From the NCBI RefSeq assembly GCF_902706035.1, contig NZ_CACSJA010000004.1:62001-126000 (forward strand): a DNA stretch of 64,000 bases. The letters are read 5' to 3'. Position numbers and translations under genes: made by a program. The notes under the pieces were generated by a model. That model saw nothing but the letters and a program-made list of their open reading frames with translations, did not search any database and had not been told where the DNA came from. This document shows, piece by piece, positions 41,815-50,511 of the stretch; the first letter of the stretch is position 1, and every line of letters begins with the position of its first letter. Origin of the DNA: Pantoea sp. 18069 (GTDB taxonomy: Bacteria > Pseudomonadota > Gammaproteobacteria > Burkholderiales > Burkholderiaceae_C).

Positions 41815-44331
41815 TCAGAAGTTCGCGCGCAGCGTCAGCGTGAGGTTGCGCGGGTCGCCGTAGTAGTTGTTGAAGTAGCTGCTGTTGGGCGAGAACTTGG
41901 CGTAATGGACCTTGTCGAACAGGTTGTTGACGTTGAGCTGCAGCGCGTAGGTGGAATCGATGCGCCAGGCCAGCAGCGCGTCAAAAAGCGCATAACCACC
42001 CTGGCGGGTGGTCACATCGCCTACGCTGGCGTAGGTGCGGCTTTGCAGCCGTACCCCTGCGCCCAGGGTCCACCCCGGCCAGGGGCCGGCCAGCTGGTGG
42101 CTGGTGAACAGGCGCAAGGCGTGCCGGGGGTCTGCCGAGCGCAGGGGCTGGCCGACCAGGGCGGCCGTGGCGTCGCGCAGGGTGCGGGTGTGGGTCTGGG
42201 TGTAGCTGGCCATGAGCTGCCAGCCCGGCGCGGGCTCGCCCGACAGCTCGACTTCCCAGCCCCGGCTGCGGCTCTTGCCGCCGGCCAGATAGCAGTGGCC
42301 GGCGAGGTAGTGGGGCAGGCAGGGCATGGGCGAGGCGGTGTCTTCCATGGCACCGCCCAGGTACTGGATGTGGAAGGCCGACAGCGTGCCCTGCAGCCGG
42401 CCATCGAGGAAATCGCCCTTGAATCCGGCTTCCAGATCCTGGCCGCGTATGTGCGCCAGCAGGCTGCCGTCGGTCTGCTTCTTGTTCTGGGAGCTGAAGA
42501 TCTTGCTGTAGCTGGCGTAGGCGCTGATGTGGTCCGACAGTTCATGGATCAGGCCGGCGTAAGGCGTCAGCTCGCGGCGCACGCCGTAGCTGCTGCCCGG
42601 GGTCGCGGGCTCGTGGTAGTCCCACCAGCTCAGGCGCGCGCCGGCAACTGCCGTGAGGGAGTCGCTCAGCGACAGGCGCGCGCGCGCGAAGCCGCCATGC
42701 TGGTGCACATGCGAGGTGGGGGCGGAGTAGGCATTGCCATTGCCTTCGCGGTAGGCGGGCTCCGGGTAGCTGGTGTAGGGGTTCCAGCTGCGGATATCCA
42801 CGCCGTAAAGCGGGCTCACCCCCCAGTAGCCTGACGTTCCGATGGCGCGCACACGTTGCAGGTCCACGCCCAGCGCGAGTTCATGTTTGCGGCCCAGCGC
42901 CTCGAACGGGCCCGTGGCCTGCAGGCTCAGTGCACTCTGGCTGCTGGCTTCGCCGTCGTAGATCGAGGTGTTGACGTCGGCGAGGTAGGGGTTCGTGTCG
43001 CTGGCACTGGAAAACGAGGTCTGCTTGAAGCCGTCGGAGCGAAAGTAGGTGCGCGCGGCTTGCGCCTTGAGCTTCCAGCCGTTGTCCAGGCCATGGTCCA
43101 GTTCGACGGACCATTGCCGGTTGCTGCGGTTCCAGGCATTCCAGGGCGTTCCCAGATAGGTGTTGCGCGGCAGATCGAGCTGGCTGCCGTCCAGCGCCGC
43201 GGGCAGCCCTCCCCAGGCGCCGGTGGCGCCCAGCGCCGTGTGCTGCACGCTGGTGGTGAGGCGCGTGCGCGGGCCCAGGTCTGCCTCGAGCACGGCATAG
43301 AGGCTTTGGCGATCCTCATGGCGCGCGGTCTGGAACGAGGCCTTGTCATCGCCCAGGGCCACCAGCCGCGCGCGCAGCGTGCCGGCGGCGTTGACCGGGC
43401 CCGACAGGTCGGTTTCCAGCCGCTGCCGGTTCCATGAACCCAGCGTCAGCGCCGCCGACCCCTGGAATTCCTGGGTGGGGCGCTTGCGCACCATGTTCAC
43501 CACGGCGGACGGATTGCCCGCGCCGCGCAGCAGGCCCGAAGCACCGCGCAGTACTTCCACGCGGTCGAGCATGGCGGTGTCGGGCTGTATGAAGGTGGCG
43601 GCCGAAGTGACCTGGTTGATGCCCAGTCCATCGACCTGCAGCGAGTCGATCTGGTAGCCGCGGGCGTAGTAGTTGATGCGCTCGCTGTCGATGTAGTCCA
43701 CGGTCACGCCGGTGGTGTTTTTCAGCACCGCGTGCAGGTCGGGCAGGGCCTGGTCGTCCAGCCACTGGCGTGTGAGCACGGTCACGGGCTGGGGAATTTC
43801 GCGTGCCAGCTGCTGCCCGATATTGCCGGTGACCGGGCCGGCGGCATAGCTGCCCGAGTTTTCGGTGGTGGCGCCGATCTCGGCCTTGGCGCTGACCGTG
43901 ACGTTCTCCAGCAGGTTCCCGGCACTGCCGGTCTGGCCAGAATGGGGGCGCAAGGTATAGACGCCGCTGGACTCGCGCTGGGCCTGCAGGTCCGTGCCTT
44001 CGAGCAGCCGGGCGAAACCGTCTTTCACCGAGTAGCGGCCCTGAAGCCCCGGCGAGCGGCGCGGGCCGATCTGGGCGGCATCGAAAGACAGGGCTATGCC
44101 GGCCTGATTGGCGTATTGGGCAATGACATGGGCAAGAGGGCCGGCGGCAATCGAAAAGCTGAGCAACTGCGCCCGCGCCTCGCTGGCCGGCTGCGGCGCA
44201 GCGGCGACGGCGCCCGGCGCGGCCAGCAGCATCCACCCCGCCCATGCGGCCGCAGGCCAGGCACGCCAACGCAGCAGCCGCGCGGCGGCAAGGCGGTCGT
44301 CCCGGGGCAGTGGCGTGGATGGGCGTGGCAT
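41815..44331 (-). CDS. TonB-dependent siderophore receptor with STN signalling domain
   Basis: 838-aa outer-membrane receptor of the FpvA/FecA type. The start MPRPSTPLPRDD gives a long basic leader, then a hydrophobic segment (AAWAGWMLLAAPGAVAAA). The STN domain spans about residues 52-125 (LLSFSIAAGPLAHVIAQYANQAGIALSFD). Then come the plug (RGYQIDSLQVDGLGI, VEVLRGASGLLRGAGNPSAVVN) and a barrel ending LTLRANF. The STN domain signals to FecR across the periplasm; fecR and fecI lie directly upstream (44513-45960). The 181-bp gap before it is a likely site for a FecI-dependent promoter. Confidence 0.93.
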   Translation of the reverse strand: MPRPSTPLPRDDRLAAARLLRWRAWPAAAWAGWMLLAAPGAVAAAPQPASEARAQLLSFSIAAGPLAHVIAQYANQAGIALSFDAAQIGPRRSPGLQGRYSVKDGFARLLEGTDLQAQRESSGVYTLRPHSGQTGSAGNLLENVTVSAKAEIGATTENSGSYAAGPVTGNIGQQLAREIPQPVTVLTRQWLDDQALPDLHAVLKNTTGVTVDYIDSERINYYARGYQIDSLQVDGLGINQVTSAATFIQPDTAMLDRVEVLRGASGLLRGAGNPSAVVNMVRKRPTQEFQGSAALTLGSWNRQRLETDLSGPVNAAGTLRARLVALGDDKASFQTARHEDRQSLYAVLEADLGPRTRLTTSVQHTALGATGAWGGLPAALDGSQLDLPRNTYLGTPWNAWNRSNRQWSVELDHGLDNGWKLKAQAARTYFRSDGFKQTSFSSASDTNPYLADVNTSIYDGEASSQSALSLQATGPFEALGRKHELALGVDLQRVRAIGTSGYWGVSPLYGVDIRSWNPYTSYPEPAYREGNGNAYSAPTSHVHQHGGFARARLSLSDSLTAVAGARLSWWDYHEPATPGSSYGVRRELTPYAGLIHELSDHISAYASYSKIFSSQNKKQTDGSLLAHIRGQDLEAGFKGDFLDGRLQGTLSAFHIQYLGGAMEDTASPMPCLPHYLAGHCYLAGGKSRSRGWEVELSGEPAPGWQLMASYTQTHTRTLRDATAALVGQPLRSADPRHALRLFTSHQLAGPWPGWTLGAGVRLQSRTYASVGDVTTRQGGYALFDALLAWRIDSTYALQLNVNNLFDKVHYAKFSPNSSYFNNYYGDPRNLTLTLRANF

Positions 44332-44512
44332 GGTGTCGGAGAAAAGTGGCGGTGTTTTCTCGTATGCCGGACAAGCCCTGCCCATCCTGCAAGTGCAGCT
44401 GCAGATTTTTTCCGATCAGGCGCTGATTTTCCCGGTGTTTTTTGCCTCAAACCCAGAAACTGTTTGTGCCAGATGCTATGGTTTTATTTTTTTGATCGGG
44501 CGCACAAGAGGC

Positions 44513-45487
44513 TCATGAAGCCGCATCCCGCGCCTCCACGCGCACCCAGTAGCGGGTGTGGCTGCGCAGCTGCAGGGGAAAGCGGCTGACCAGCGCGGCC
44601 AGCGCGCGGTCGGTGTCATCGACCGGGAAGGCGCCCGAGACTTTGAGCTGCGCCACTTCAGGCGCGCATCCCAGGTAGCCACGCCGGTAGCGCGACAGCG
44701 CGGCGATCAGATCGCCCAGCGCAATGTCCACCGCCACCAGGCCGCCCTCATGCCAGCTCGCGGCGAAGGGATCGGCCGTCGTGGGTGCTTGCGCCGTATC
44801 GGCGCTGAACCAGGCCTGCTCGCCCGCAGCCAACTGCTGCGGCGCGCCGGCCGCCGGCAACAGGCGCACCGCTTTTTCCTCGACCTGGACATGGCTCAGG
44901 CCGTTGTCGTCGAGCCGCACCATGAAGCGGGTGCCCAGGGCCAGTACCCTGCCCTGCGGGGTCTGGACGCTGAAAGGGCGCCCCAAGGGATCGAAATCGG
45001 TGGAGACCAGTATGCGGCCGCTGTGCAGGCGCACAAGGCGCTCGCGGTCGTTGAAGTCGACGTCCACGCCGCTGGCCGTATCCAGTGCCAGCAGCGAGCC
45101 GTCGGGCAGCGTGATGTCCCGGCGTTCGCCGGTGCCTGTGCTGTGGGCGGCCCGCCATTCCTGCCAGGGCAGGCCTTGCCAGCCCATCCAGGCGGTGGTG
45201 CCGGCGCCCAGGCCCACGGCCAGGCTGCGCAGCACGTTGCGCCGTGTCCTATGGGGGCGCTTGCCCAGCGCCTGGCTCGCCAGGGTCGGGGGCAGGAAGG
45301 CAAGCTGCGCATGCACGGCCTGAACGCGCTGCCAGGCGCGCTGGTGGGCCGGGTCGGCCACATGCCAGTCCTCCCAGCCTTGCCGCGCGTCGTGGGCGTC
45401 GGCCGCAGCCGCGGTGTCGCGCAGCCGCACATGCCACCTGACGGCTTCGTGCAGGGCCCGGCGTTCGGCGTCGTCGACAGGCTTCAT
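44513..45487 (-). CDS. fecR: FecR-family anti-sigma / signal-transducing membrane protein
   Basis: 324-aa inner-membrane regulator. An N-terminal DUF4880 region (MKPVDDAERRALHEAVRWHV, with WEDWHVADPAHQRAWQRV) binds the sigma factor. One transmembrane helix (LRSLAVGLGAGTTAWMGW, about 93-110) follows, then a periplasmic FecR domain with ITLPDGSLLALDTASGV and RFMVRLDDNGLSHVQVEEKAV. ATG overlaps the fecI stop (ATGA), so the pair is translationally coupled. It passes the signal from the STN domain of the receptor at 41815-44331 to the sigma factor. Confidence 0.92.
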   Translation of the reverse strand: MKPVDDAERRALHEAVRWHVRLRDTAAAADAHDARQGWEDWHVADPAHQRAWQRVQAVHAQLAFLPPTLASQALGKRPHRTRRNVLRSLAVGLGAGTTAWMGWQGLPWQEWRAAHSTGTGERRDITLPDGSLLALDTASGVDVDFNDRERLVRLHSGRILVSTDFDPLGRPFSVQTPQGRVLALGTRFMVRLDDNGLSHVQVEEKAVRLLPAAGAPQQLAAGEQAWFSADTAQAPTTADPFAASWHEGGLVAVDIALGDLIAALSRYRRGYLGCAPEVAQLKVSGAFPVDDTDRALAALVSRFPLQLRSHTRYWVRVEARDAAS

Positions 45488-45960
45488 GCCAGGGCCAGGC
45501 AGCAATGTTCCATGGCCCGCGTCAGGTAGTTGCTCACCGTGCGCAGCGAGATGCCCAGGCGTTGGGCGATCTCGGGGTAGCTCAGCTCCTCGAACTGCGC
45601 CAGCACAAAGGCTTCGCGCACCTTGGGCGGCAGGCCTTGCAGCATGCGGTCCACTTCCAGCAGCGTCTGCTGGACGATGAGCTGTTCCTCGGCGGACGGC
45701 GCAAGTGCCTGCGGCAATGTGGCGAGATATTCCAGATAGGCTCTCTCCAGCGAGCGGCGGCGAAACAGATCTGCCGTCAGGCCTTTGGCAATGGTGGCCA
45801 GATAGCGCCGGGGGTCGCGGATTTCCTCCTGCGGCATGGGCGCACGCAGCAGGCGCACGAAGGTGTCCTGTGCGAGGTCGGCCGCATCTTCGCGGTTGCT
45901 CAGACGCTTGCGCAGCAGGCTTTGCAGCCAGGGATGGTGGTCTTGGTAGAGGCTATGCAC
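45484..45960 (-). CDS. fecI: FecI-type ECF sigma factor
   Basis: ECF sigma factor of 158 aa when begun at the GTG at 45960 (VHSLYQDHHPWLQSLL). Region 2 shows REDAADLAQDTFVRLLR and region 4 shows LSYPEIAQRLGISLRTVSNYL. An in-frame ATG at 46065 exists, but its 35 extra residues are unlike any sigma factor and would be coded across a Fur box at 46008-46026, so I prefer the GTG. Controls the downstream receptor on release by FecR. Confidence 0.85.
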   Translation of the reverse strand: MHSLYQDHHPWLQSLLRKRLSNREDAADLAQDTFVRLLRAPMPQEEIRDPRRYLATIAKGLTADLFRRRSLERAYLEYLATLPQALAPSAEEQLIVQQTLLEVDRMLQGLPPKVREAFVLAQFEELSYPEIAQRLGISLRTVSNYLTRAMEHCCLALA

Positions 45961-46007
45961 AGCAAGGGCGTGGCATGCGCAACAAGGCCACGGAGCTAGA
46001 TGATTTG

Positions 46008-46026
46008 AATATTGAGAATCATTATC
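46008..46026. promoter_or_regulatory. Fur box upstream of fecI
   Basis: Matches 16 of 19 bases of the Fur consensus GATAATGATAATCATTATC (mismatches at positions 1, 5 and 9, counted by eye). It lies 48-66 bp upstream of the GTG of fecI, so iron repression of fecI and, through it, the receptor is expected. Confidence 0.75.
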
Positions 46027-46100
46027 AATTATCTTGTGCTTGCCCCGAAATGTGGTTCTGGGCACATACTTCGTTGTATTCCTGCGACGGAAACGGTCTG

Positions 46101-46394
46101 TCAGGACTTGGCCAGCAGCGCGTCGAACTGCGCGTTGAGCTTGGCTTCTATGCTGTCCTTGAACATCGCCGCGAGAAAGCCCAGCTCGGCCTGCAGTTCG
46201 AGCGCGCTCGCGGTGACCACGAGCTGGCCGTCGACGCCATTGCCGCTGAAGCGCAGCACATCCTGGGTGTCGCCGGATTCATATTCGCACTGCACGCCGA
46301 ATTTCTCGGCGGCCTTTTCGCCCCAGCGCTGGGCGTGTTGGCGGGCGGCGGGCAGGCCCAGCGTATGGGTGCGGGAAAGCTGGATGTCAGGCAA
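46101..46394 (-). CDS. Polyhydroxyalkanoic acid system family protein (PHA_gran_rgn)
   Basis: 97-aa soluble protein. The start MPDIQLSRTHTLGLPAARQHAQRW and the middle VLRFSGNGVDGQLVVTASALELQAELGF match the PHA granule-region family (PF09650), often found with PHA synthesis genes. Its precise role is unknown. Divergent from the acyl-CoA-binding protein gene; the pair suggests a link to fatty-acid or PHA metabolism. Confidence 0.85.
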   Translation of the reverse strand: MPDIQLSRTHTLGLPAARQHAQRWGEKAAEKFGVQCEYESGDTQDVLRFSGNGVDGQLVVTASALELQAELGFLAAMFKDSIEAKLNAQFDALLAKS

Positions 46395-46485
46395 GGGTTA
46401 GTCCGGGTGAGGTGGCGTGAAGGGCGGTGGGCTGCGATGACTACACTGGGCCGATCGCATCCACTGATTTTAAGGAGCAACCTGC

Positions 46486-46740
46486 ATGTCCGAACTGAAC
46501 GCCGCTTTCGAAGCCGCCGTGGCCCAATCCAAGACGCTCAGCGAGCGGCCCGACAACGCCACGCTGCTCAAGATCTATGCGCTGTACAAGCAGGCGACGC
46601 AGGGCGACAACGAAGAGAAGAAACCCAGCTTCACCGACATGGTGGGCCGCGCCAAGTGGGATGCCTGGGAAAAGCTCAAGGGCACGGACGGCGATGCGGC
46701 GCGCCAGCAATACATTGATCTCATCGAATCGCTGAGCTGA
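46486..46740 (+). CDS. Acyl-CoA-binding protein (ACBP)
   Basis: 84-aa ACBP of the mostly eukaryotic four-helix family that carries long-chain acyl-CoA. Visible signatures: LLKIYALYKQATQGD (the LYxLYKQAT pattern) and DMVGRAKWDAWEKLKG (KWDAW with the KG motif). Full family length with no extra domain. A good AAGGAG site stands just before the ATG. ACBP is patchily found in bacteria. Convergent overlap of 20 bp with the lipoprotein gene at 46721. Confidence 0.95.
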   Translation: MSELNAAFEAAVAQSKTLSERPDNATLLKIYALYKQATQGDNEEKKPSFTDMVGRAKWDAWEKLKGTDGDAARQQYIDLIESLS

Positions 46741-47932
46741 CGGTGTCTGGCGCGGCGTCGCCGCAGGCTGCGGGGCGCTCGGGCATCAGCGCGCACAGCG
46801 CCTGCAGGCGCCCGGCCTCGGGCTGGCGCGCAAGCCGCTGCACTGCGCCATGGAAGGCCGGCCAGGGCGCGGCTTCGCCCGCCTGCTGCGCGAACAGCGC
46901 TTCAAACGCCGGCACCCACAGGTCATAGGCCGACAGCGCGCCGAAAGACGCATTGTTGGCCTCGGCCACCCAGCGGTCCAGGCGCTGCAGCGACTGCTCG
47001 GCCGCTTGCGGGCGCGTGGCGAGCTCGGGCGAGGCCAGCCACTGCGCGCGCAGGTCCTGGTAGCGCGCGTGAAAGTCCTGCAGGATGCTGGCCTTGGCTT
47101 GGGCCAGCGTGTTGGGCGGTGGTGCGGCATAGAGGGCTTCAAGCGCCTGCCGCGTGCGCTGCGTGAGTGCGCGAAACTCGCCGCGCCGGCGCTGTGCGGC
47201 CTGCCAGGCGGGTGCGGCCGCCGCCGCCGTGGCCGACTGCCGCAGCCAGGCCTGGGTGCCCAGCCGCTCGACGGCCGTTGCATACGATTCGTTGAATGCC
47301 ATGTCGCCGGCCAGATAGACGCGCTGGTGCGACAGCTCATGGAACAGCAGGCCCACGAGCTCGCCTTCGGGCCAGCGCACGAAGGTGTCGAGCAGCGGGT
47401 CGCCGCCCAGCCAGTTGAGGTAACCCAGCGTCGAATACGCGGGCACGGGGTAGACATGGACGTCGAAGCCCTTCGCCGCGAGCGGCCGCGCCTGGGCCTG
47501 CGCATCGGCGAGCGCGAAGTAGCCGCGGTAGCCGACGCAGCCCGCAACCGGAAAGCACCAGCGGTGGAGTTCCAGCGAATCAGGCGGCGCGGCCGTGACG
47601 TTCCAGACCGCGGCCGGACGCTCGAGCGCGGCGTAGCGGCGGTAGCTCGCGTTGTCGGGCAGGGCCAGCGCCTGGCTCGCGAAGTCACGCGCGCGTTGGG
47701 CCAGCTGCAGCTGGCTGCGCAGCGCGGGCGCAAGCCCGGGGTCCTGGAGCCAGTCCGTGACCGGCCGGGCCGCGTGCAGCATCTGCAGCTGGCCGCGCGC
47801 ACTCTGCCAGTAGTAGCCTGCGTCGGGCAGCGCGCAGCCGCCGACCAGGGCGCAAAGGGCCAGGCAGGCCAGGCGCAGGGCGTGCCGGGAGGGCCGCTGC
47901 GCACGCAGTCGCAACGGGCTGACTACACTCAT
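46721..47932 (-). CDS. Lipoprotein, predicted zinc aminopeptidase (COG4324 type)
   Basis: 403-aa envelope protein. A short basic N-terminus, hydrophobic segment and lipobox (LACLALCALVGGC) predict a lipoprotein. The zinc motif HELSH is in LLFHELSHQRVYLAGD, followed by NESYA, whose Glu is the probable third ligand, so the peptidase is likely active. Ends inside the end of the ACBP gene (20 bp convergent overlap). A longer frame upstream is not conserved. The start MSVVSPLRLRAQ lies in the short divergent region with the next gene. Confidence 0.85.
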   Translation of the reverse strand: MSVVSPLRLRAQRPSRHALRLACLALCALVGGCALPDAGYYWQSARGQLQMLHAARPVTDWLQDPGLAPALRSQLQLAQRARDFASQALALPDNASYRRYAALERPAAVWNVTAAPPDSLELHRWCFPVAGCVGYRGYFALADAQAQARPLAAKGFDVHVYPVPAYSTLGYLNWLGGDPLLDTFVRWPEGELVGLLFHELSHQRVYLAGDMAFNESYATAVERLGTQAWLRQSATAAAAAPAWQAAQRRRGEFRALTQRTRQALEALYAAPPPNTLAQAKASILQDFHARYQDLRAQWLASPELATRPQAAEQSLQRLDRWVAEANNASFGALSAYDLWVPAFEALFAQQAGEAAPWPAFHGAVQRLARQPEAGRLQALCALMPERPAACGDAAPDTVSSAIR

Positions 47933-47962
47933 GGCTTCATTCACGCTGTTTCTCCCGATCCG

Positions 47963-48577
47963 ATGGACTTCTTTACGCTGGCAATCATTGTCACCATTGC
48001 CGTTTATGTGCTCAAGCGGCAGGACCAGCGGCGGCGCACGCGCCTGCTCGCCGAACACCTGGGCCGCCTGCAGATCGAGAAACTCATGGGCAGCCTGATC
48101 GAAGGTTACCTGCGCGCCTTGGGTGAAAGCGATCTGCAGCGCCGCACCCAGATCTGGGCACTGCTCGAAGGCACGGAAAAAAGCCTGGCCGAGCAGTTCC
48201 AGCGCTTCGCCGAACATTTCTCCGGCGTCGACGAGACCGAAGTGCGCGTGAGCACGCTGCCGCTGGCGCTGCCCTACATCGAACGGGTTTATCCACAGGG
48301 CAGCTTCGACATGCGCGAAATGGTGAAGATCCATGCGCGCGGCATCGCTGCGGCCCAGGTGTTTGCGGGGCAGGACGACGACGAGCGCCGCCAGCGGGCA
48401 TTCACGCTCACGGCCGAGATCTTCCTGATGCAGCACAGCTGCCACTGGTTTTGCAAGTCGCTGACCATCGCGTCGGTGCGGCTGCTCGCGCGCCACCAGA
48501 CCAGCTATGAACAGGTCCAGGCCGCGGTGTCGACGGCCACGCGCAACGCCTATCTGCGGTTGATCGGCAAGCGCTAA
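47963..48577 (+). CDS. Conserved hypothetical protein with N-terminal membrane segment
   Basis: 204-aa protein that I do not recognise as any named family. The N-terminus MDFFTLAIIVTIAVYVLKRQ is a single membrane anchor with a basic flank. The rest is soluble and helix-rich, with Cys pair HSCHWFCKSL and a regular heptad-like part near LGRLQIEKLMGSLIEGYLRAL. Divergent from the lipoprotein gene (31 bp apart) and followed by a cyclopropane-fatty-acid synthase gene. Function unknown. Confidence 0.7.
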   Translation: MDFFTLAIIVTIAVYVLKRQDQRRRTRLLAEHLGRLQIEKLMGSLIEGYLRALGESDLQRRTQIWALLEGTEKSLAEQFQRFAEHFSGVDETEVRVSTLPLALPYIERVYPQGSFDMREMVKIHARGIAAAQVFAGQDDDERRQRAFTLTAEIFLMQHSCHWFCKSLTIASVRLLARHQTSYEQVQAAVSTATRNAYLRLIGKR

Positions 48578-48657
48578 AAAAGCGCTCGGTCTGCAGGACA
48601 AGACCGATTATTGAAGCAGGTGCCATGCTATTGCCGTCTTTTGTATGAAAGCGAAAA

Positions 48658-49980
48658 ATGGTAAGTGCCATGAAACATCTGATTCACACGCTAGAGGGCC
48701 GGCTGGCCCCTTTGCCGGTGGCCGTTGCCGTGGAGCTGCCTTCGGGCGAGCGGGTCGGCAAGACCCCGACTGAAGTCATGCTGCGGTTCCGCTCGCTCGC
48801 GCCGCTCGCGGCCCTGGCCGCAGGCCATATCGGCACGCTGGGCGCGGCCGTGGTCGAAGGCCAGGTGGAACTCGAAGGGCGGGTGCGCGACATCATGCGC
48901 GCGGCGTCGGCGCTGCTGCAGTCCGATCCGGTGCGCGGCACGTCGAGCTGGTGGTCGCAGATCATGGCGCGCACGCGCTCGATGGCGCTGCACACCGTGG
49001 CGCGCGACGCCGAGCAGATCGAATTCCATTACGACCTGTCCGATGATTTCTACGCGCTGTGGCTCGACCCGCGGCGCGTCTACTCCTGCGCCTACTTCCG
49101 CACGCCGGAGATGGACCTGGCCCAGGCCCAGGAAGCCAAGCTCGACCATATCTGCCGCAAGCTGCAGCTGCGCGCGGGCGAGCGTTTTCTCGACATCGGC
49201 GCGGGCTGGGGCGGGCTGCTGCTCTGGGCGGCCGAGCGCTACGGCGTGCAGGCCCAGGGCATCACGCTGTCGCGCAACCAGCATGCCTACGTGAGCCAGC
49301 TGATCCAGGCGCGCGGCCTGCAGGACCGGGTGCGCATCGACCTGCGCGACTACCGCGCGCTGCAGCCCGACACGCCGTTCGACAAGATCGCCTCGGTCGG
49401 CATGTTCGAGCATGTGGGCCTGGCGCAGATGCCGGCCTATGGCGACACCGTGCACCGCCTGCTGCGGCCCGGCGGGCTGGCGCTGATCCACGGCATCACT
49501 TCGGGCGGCGTGGACAACGTCGAAGTCGGCGCGGGCATGGGCGAGTTCATCAGCCGCTACATCTTCCCCGGCGGCGAGCTGATGCATGTGAGCCGGGTGC
49601 TGCATGCGCTCGCGCAAAGCGGGCTTGAAATGGTCGACACCGAAAATCTTCGGCCGCACTACGCACGCACGCTGTGGGCCTGGTCCGACGCGCTCGAGGC
49701 GCAGTTGCCGCAGGCACAGCGTATCCTTGCCGAGCAGACCGATGGCGAACGCGGCGCACGCGCGCTGCGCGCCTACCGGCTGTACCTGGCCGGCTGCGCC
49801 ATGGGCTTCGAGCGCGGCTGGATCGCGCTGCACCAGATGCTCGTGACCCATCCCGACGGCCAGATGGGCAGCGGGGCGTTGATTGGCGCCCAGTCCGAAT
49901 ACCCGTTCAATCGCGAATACATGTACACCGAAGGAATTGCATGCCCTACAAGTTCAAATCCCGTGCCACCGCAGACCTGA
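48658..49980 (+). CDS. cfa: Cyclopropane-fatty-acyl-phospholipid synthase family methyltransferase
   Basis: 440-aa SAM-dependent enzyme that adds a methylene bridge to unsaturated phospholipid acyl chains. The SAM motif is FLDIGAGWGGLLLWAAERYG; also HYDLSDDFYALWLDPRRVYSCAYF and GMFEHVG. The catalytic domain is preceded by the usual N-terminal domain. The normal family end would be near EYPFNREYMY; about 20 more residues (TEGIACPTSSNPVPPQT) read on into the start of the next gene, giving a 40-bp overlap. Start could also be the ATG four codons later (MKHLIHTLEG). Confidence 0.92.
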   Translation: MVSAMKHLIHTLEGRLAPLPVAVAVELPSGERVGKTPTEVMLRFRSLAPLAALAAGHIGTLGAAVVEGQVELEGRVRDIMRAASALLQSDPVRGTSSWWSQIMARTRSMALHTVARDAEQIEFHYDLSDDFYALWLDPRRVYSCAYFRTPEMDLAQAQEAKLDHICRKLQLRAGERFLDIGAGWGGLLLWAAERYGVQAQGITLSRNQHAYVSQLIQARGLQDRVRIDLRDYRALQPDTPFDKIASVGMFEHVGLAQMPAYGDTVHRLLRPGGLALIHGITSGGVDNVEVGAGMGEFISRYIFPGGELMHVSRVLHALAQSGLEMVDTENLRPHYARTLWAWSDALEAQLPQAQRILAEQTDGERGARALRAYRLYLAGCAMGFERGWIALHQMLVTHPDGQMGSGALIGAQSEYPFNREYMYTEGIACPTSSNPVPPQT

Positions 49981-50282
49981 TCATGCTCGACGCCAGCGCC
50001 CGCAAGCTGCTGGCCATCCTGGGCAAGGATGCCGACGGAGCCGGCATCATCACCGCCGAACAGATTCCGGGCGCGCTGGCCGCGCTGGAGCAGGCGGTGC
50101 TCGAGGACGAAGCCCGGCGCGCCGCAGCCGGCGAGACGCAGGACGATGCCGATGCAGAGCAAATGGATGAAGACGCCGCACCCGCTGGCGCTGCCGACGG
50201 TGTGAGCCTGCGCCAGCGCACGGCGCCGTTCATCGACATGCTCAAGCGCAGCGCGGCCGAGGGGCGGGATGTGACCTGGTGA
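49941..50282 (+). CDS. DUF1840 family protein
   Basis: 113-aa protein of a Burkholderiales/betaproteobacterial family of unknown function. The start MPYKFKSRATADLIMLDASA and the end QRTAPFIDMLKRSAAEGRDVTW are characteristic. The middle is acidic and variable. Starts inside the end of the cfa gene in another frame and is followed by a strong terminator. Confidence 0.88.
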   Translation: MPYKFKSRATADLIMLDASARKLLAILGKDADGAGIITAEQIPGALAALEQAVLEDEARRAAAGETQDDADAEQMDEDAAPAGAADGVSLRQRTAPFIDMLKRSAAEGRDVTW

Positions 50283-50305
50283 GATCTTCCGCTCTGCCAA
50301 GAAAG

Positions 50306-50335
50306 AAGAAGCCAGCCGATGAGGCTGGCTTCTTT
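50306..50335 (+). terminator. Rho-independent terminator after DUF1840
   Basis: Perfect 12-bp stem AAGAAGCCAGCC / GGCTGGCTTCTT with a 5-base loop (GATGA) and a T tract. The complementary strand also ends in T-rich sequence, so it may act in both directions. Confidence 0.85.
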
Positions 50336-50511
50336 ATGTCGGTGCAGGCACGAACTTCAAGCCCAGGCCGTGGGCGTGTCCACGGATGAGGGACACCGAG
50401 CAAGGGCCGCCCCGCAGCGATGGTGTCGTCCCTAGCCGGGCGCCCCCCTCCACCGAAGGGTGAGAGGGGGAAGCCGGGGCGGCCCAAGCCGCGTAAGCGG
50501 CTCAGGGGGTG

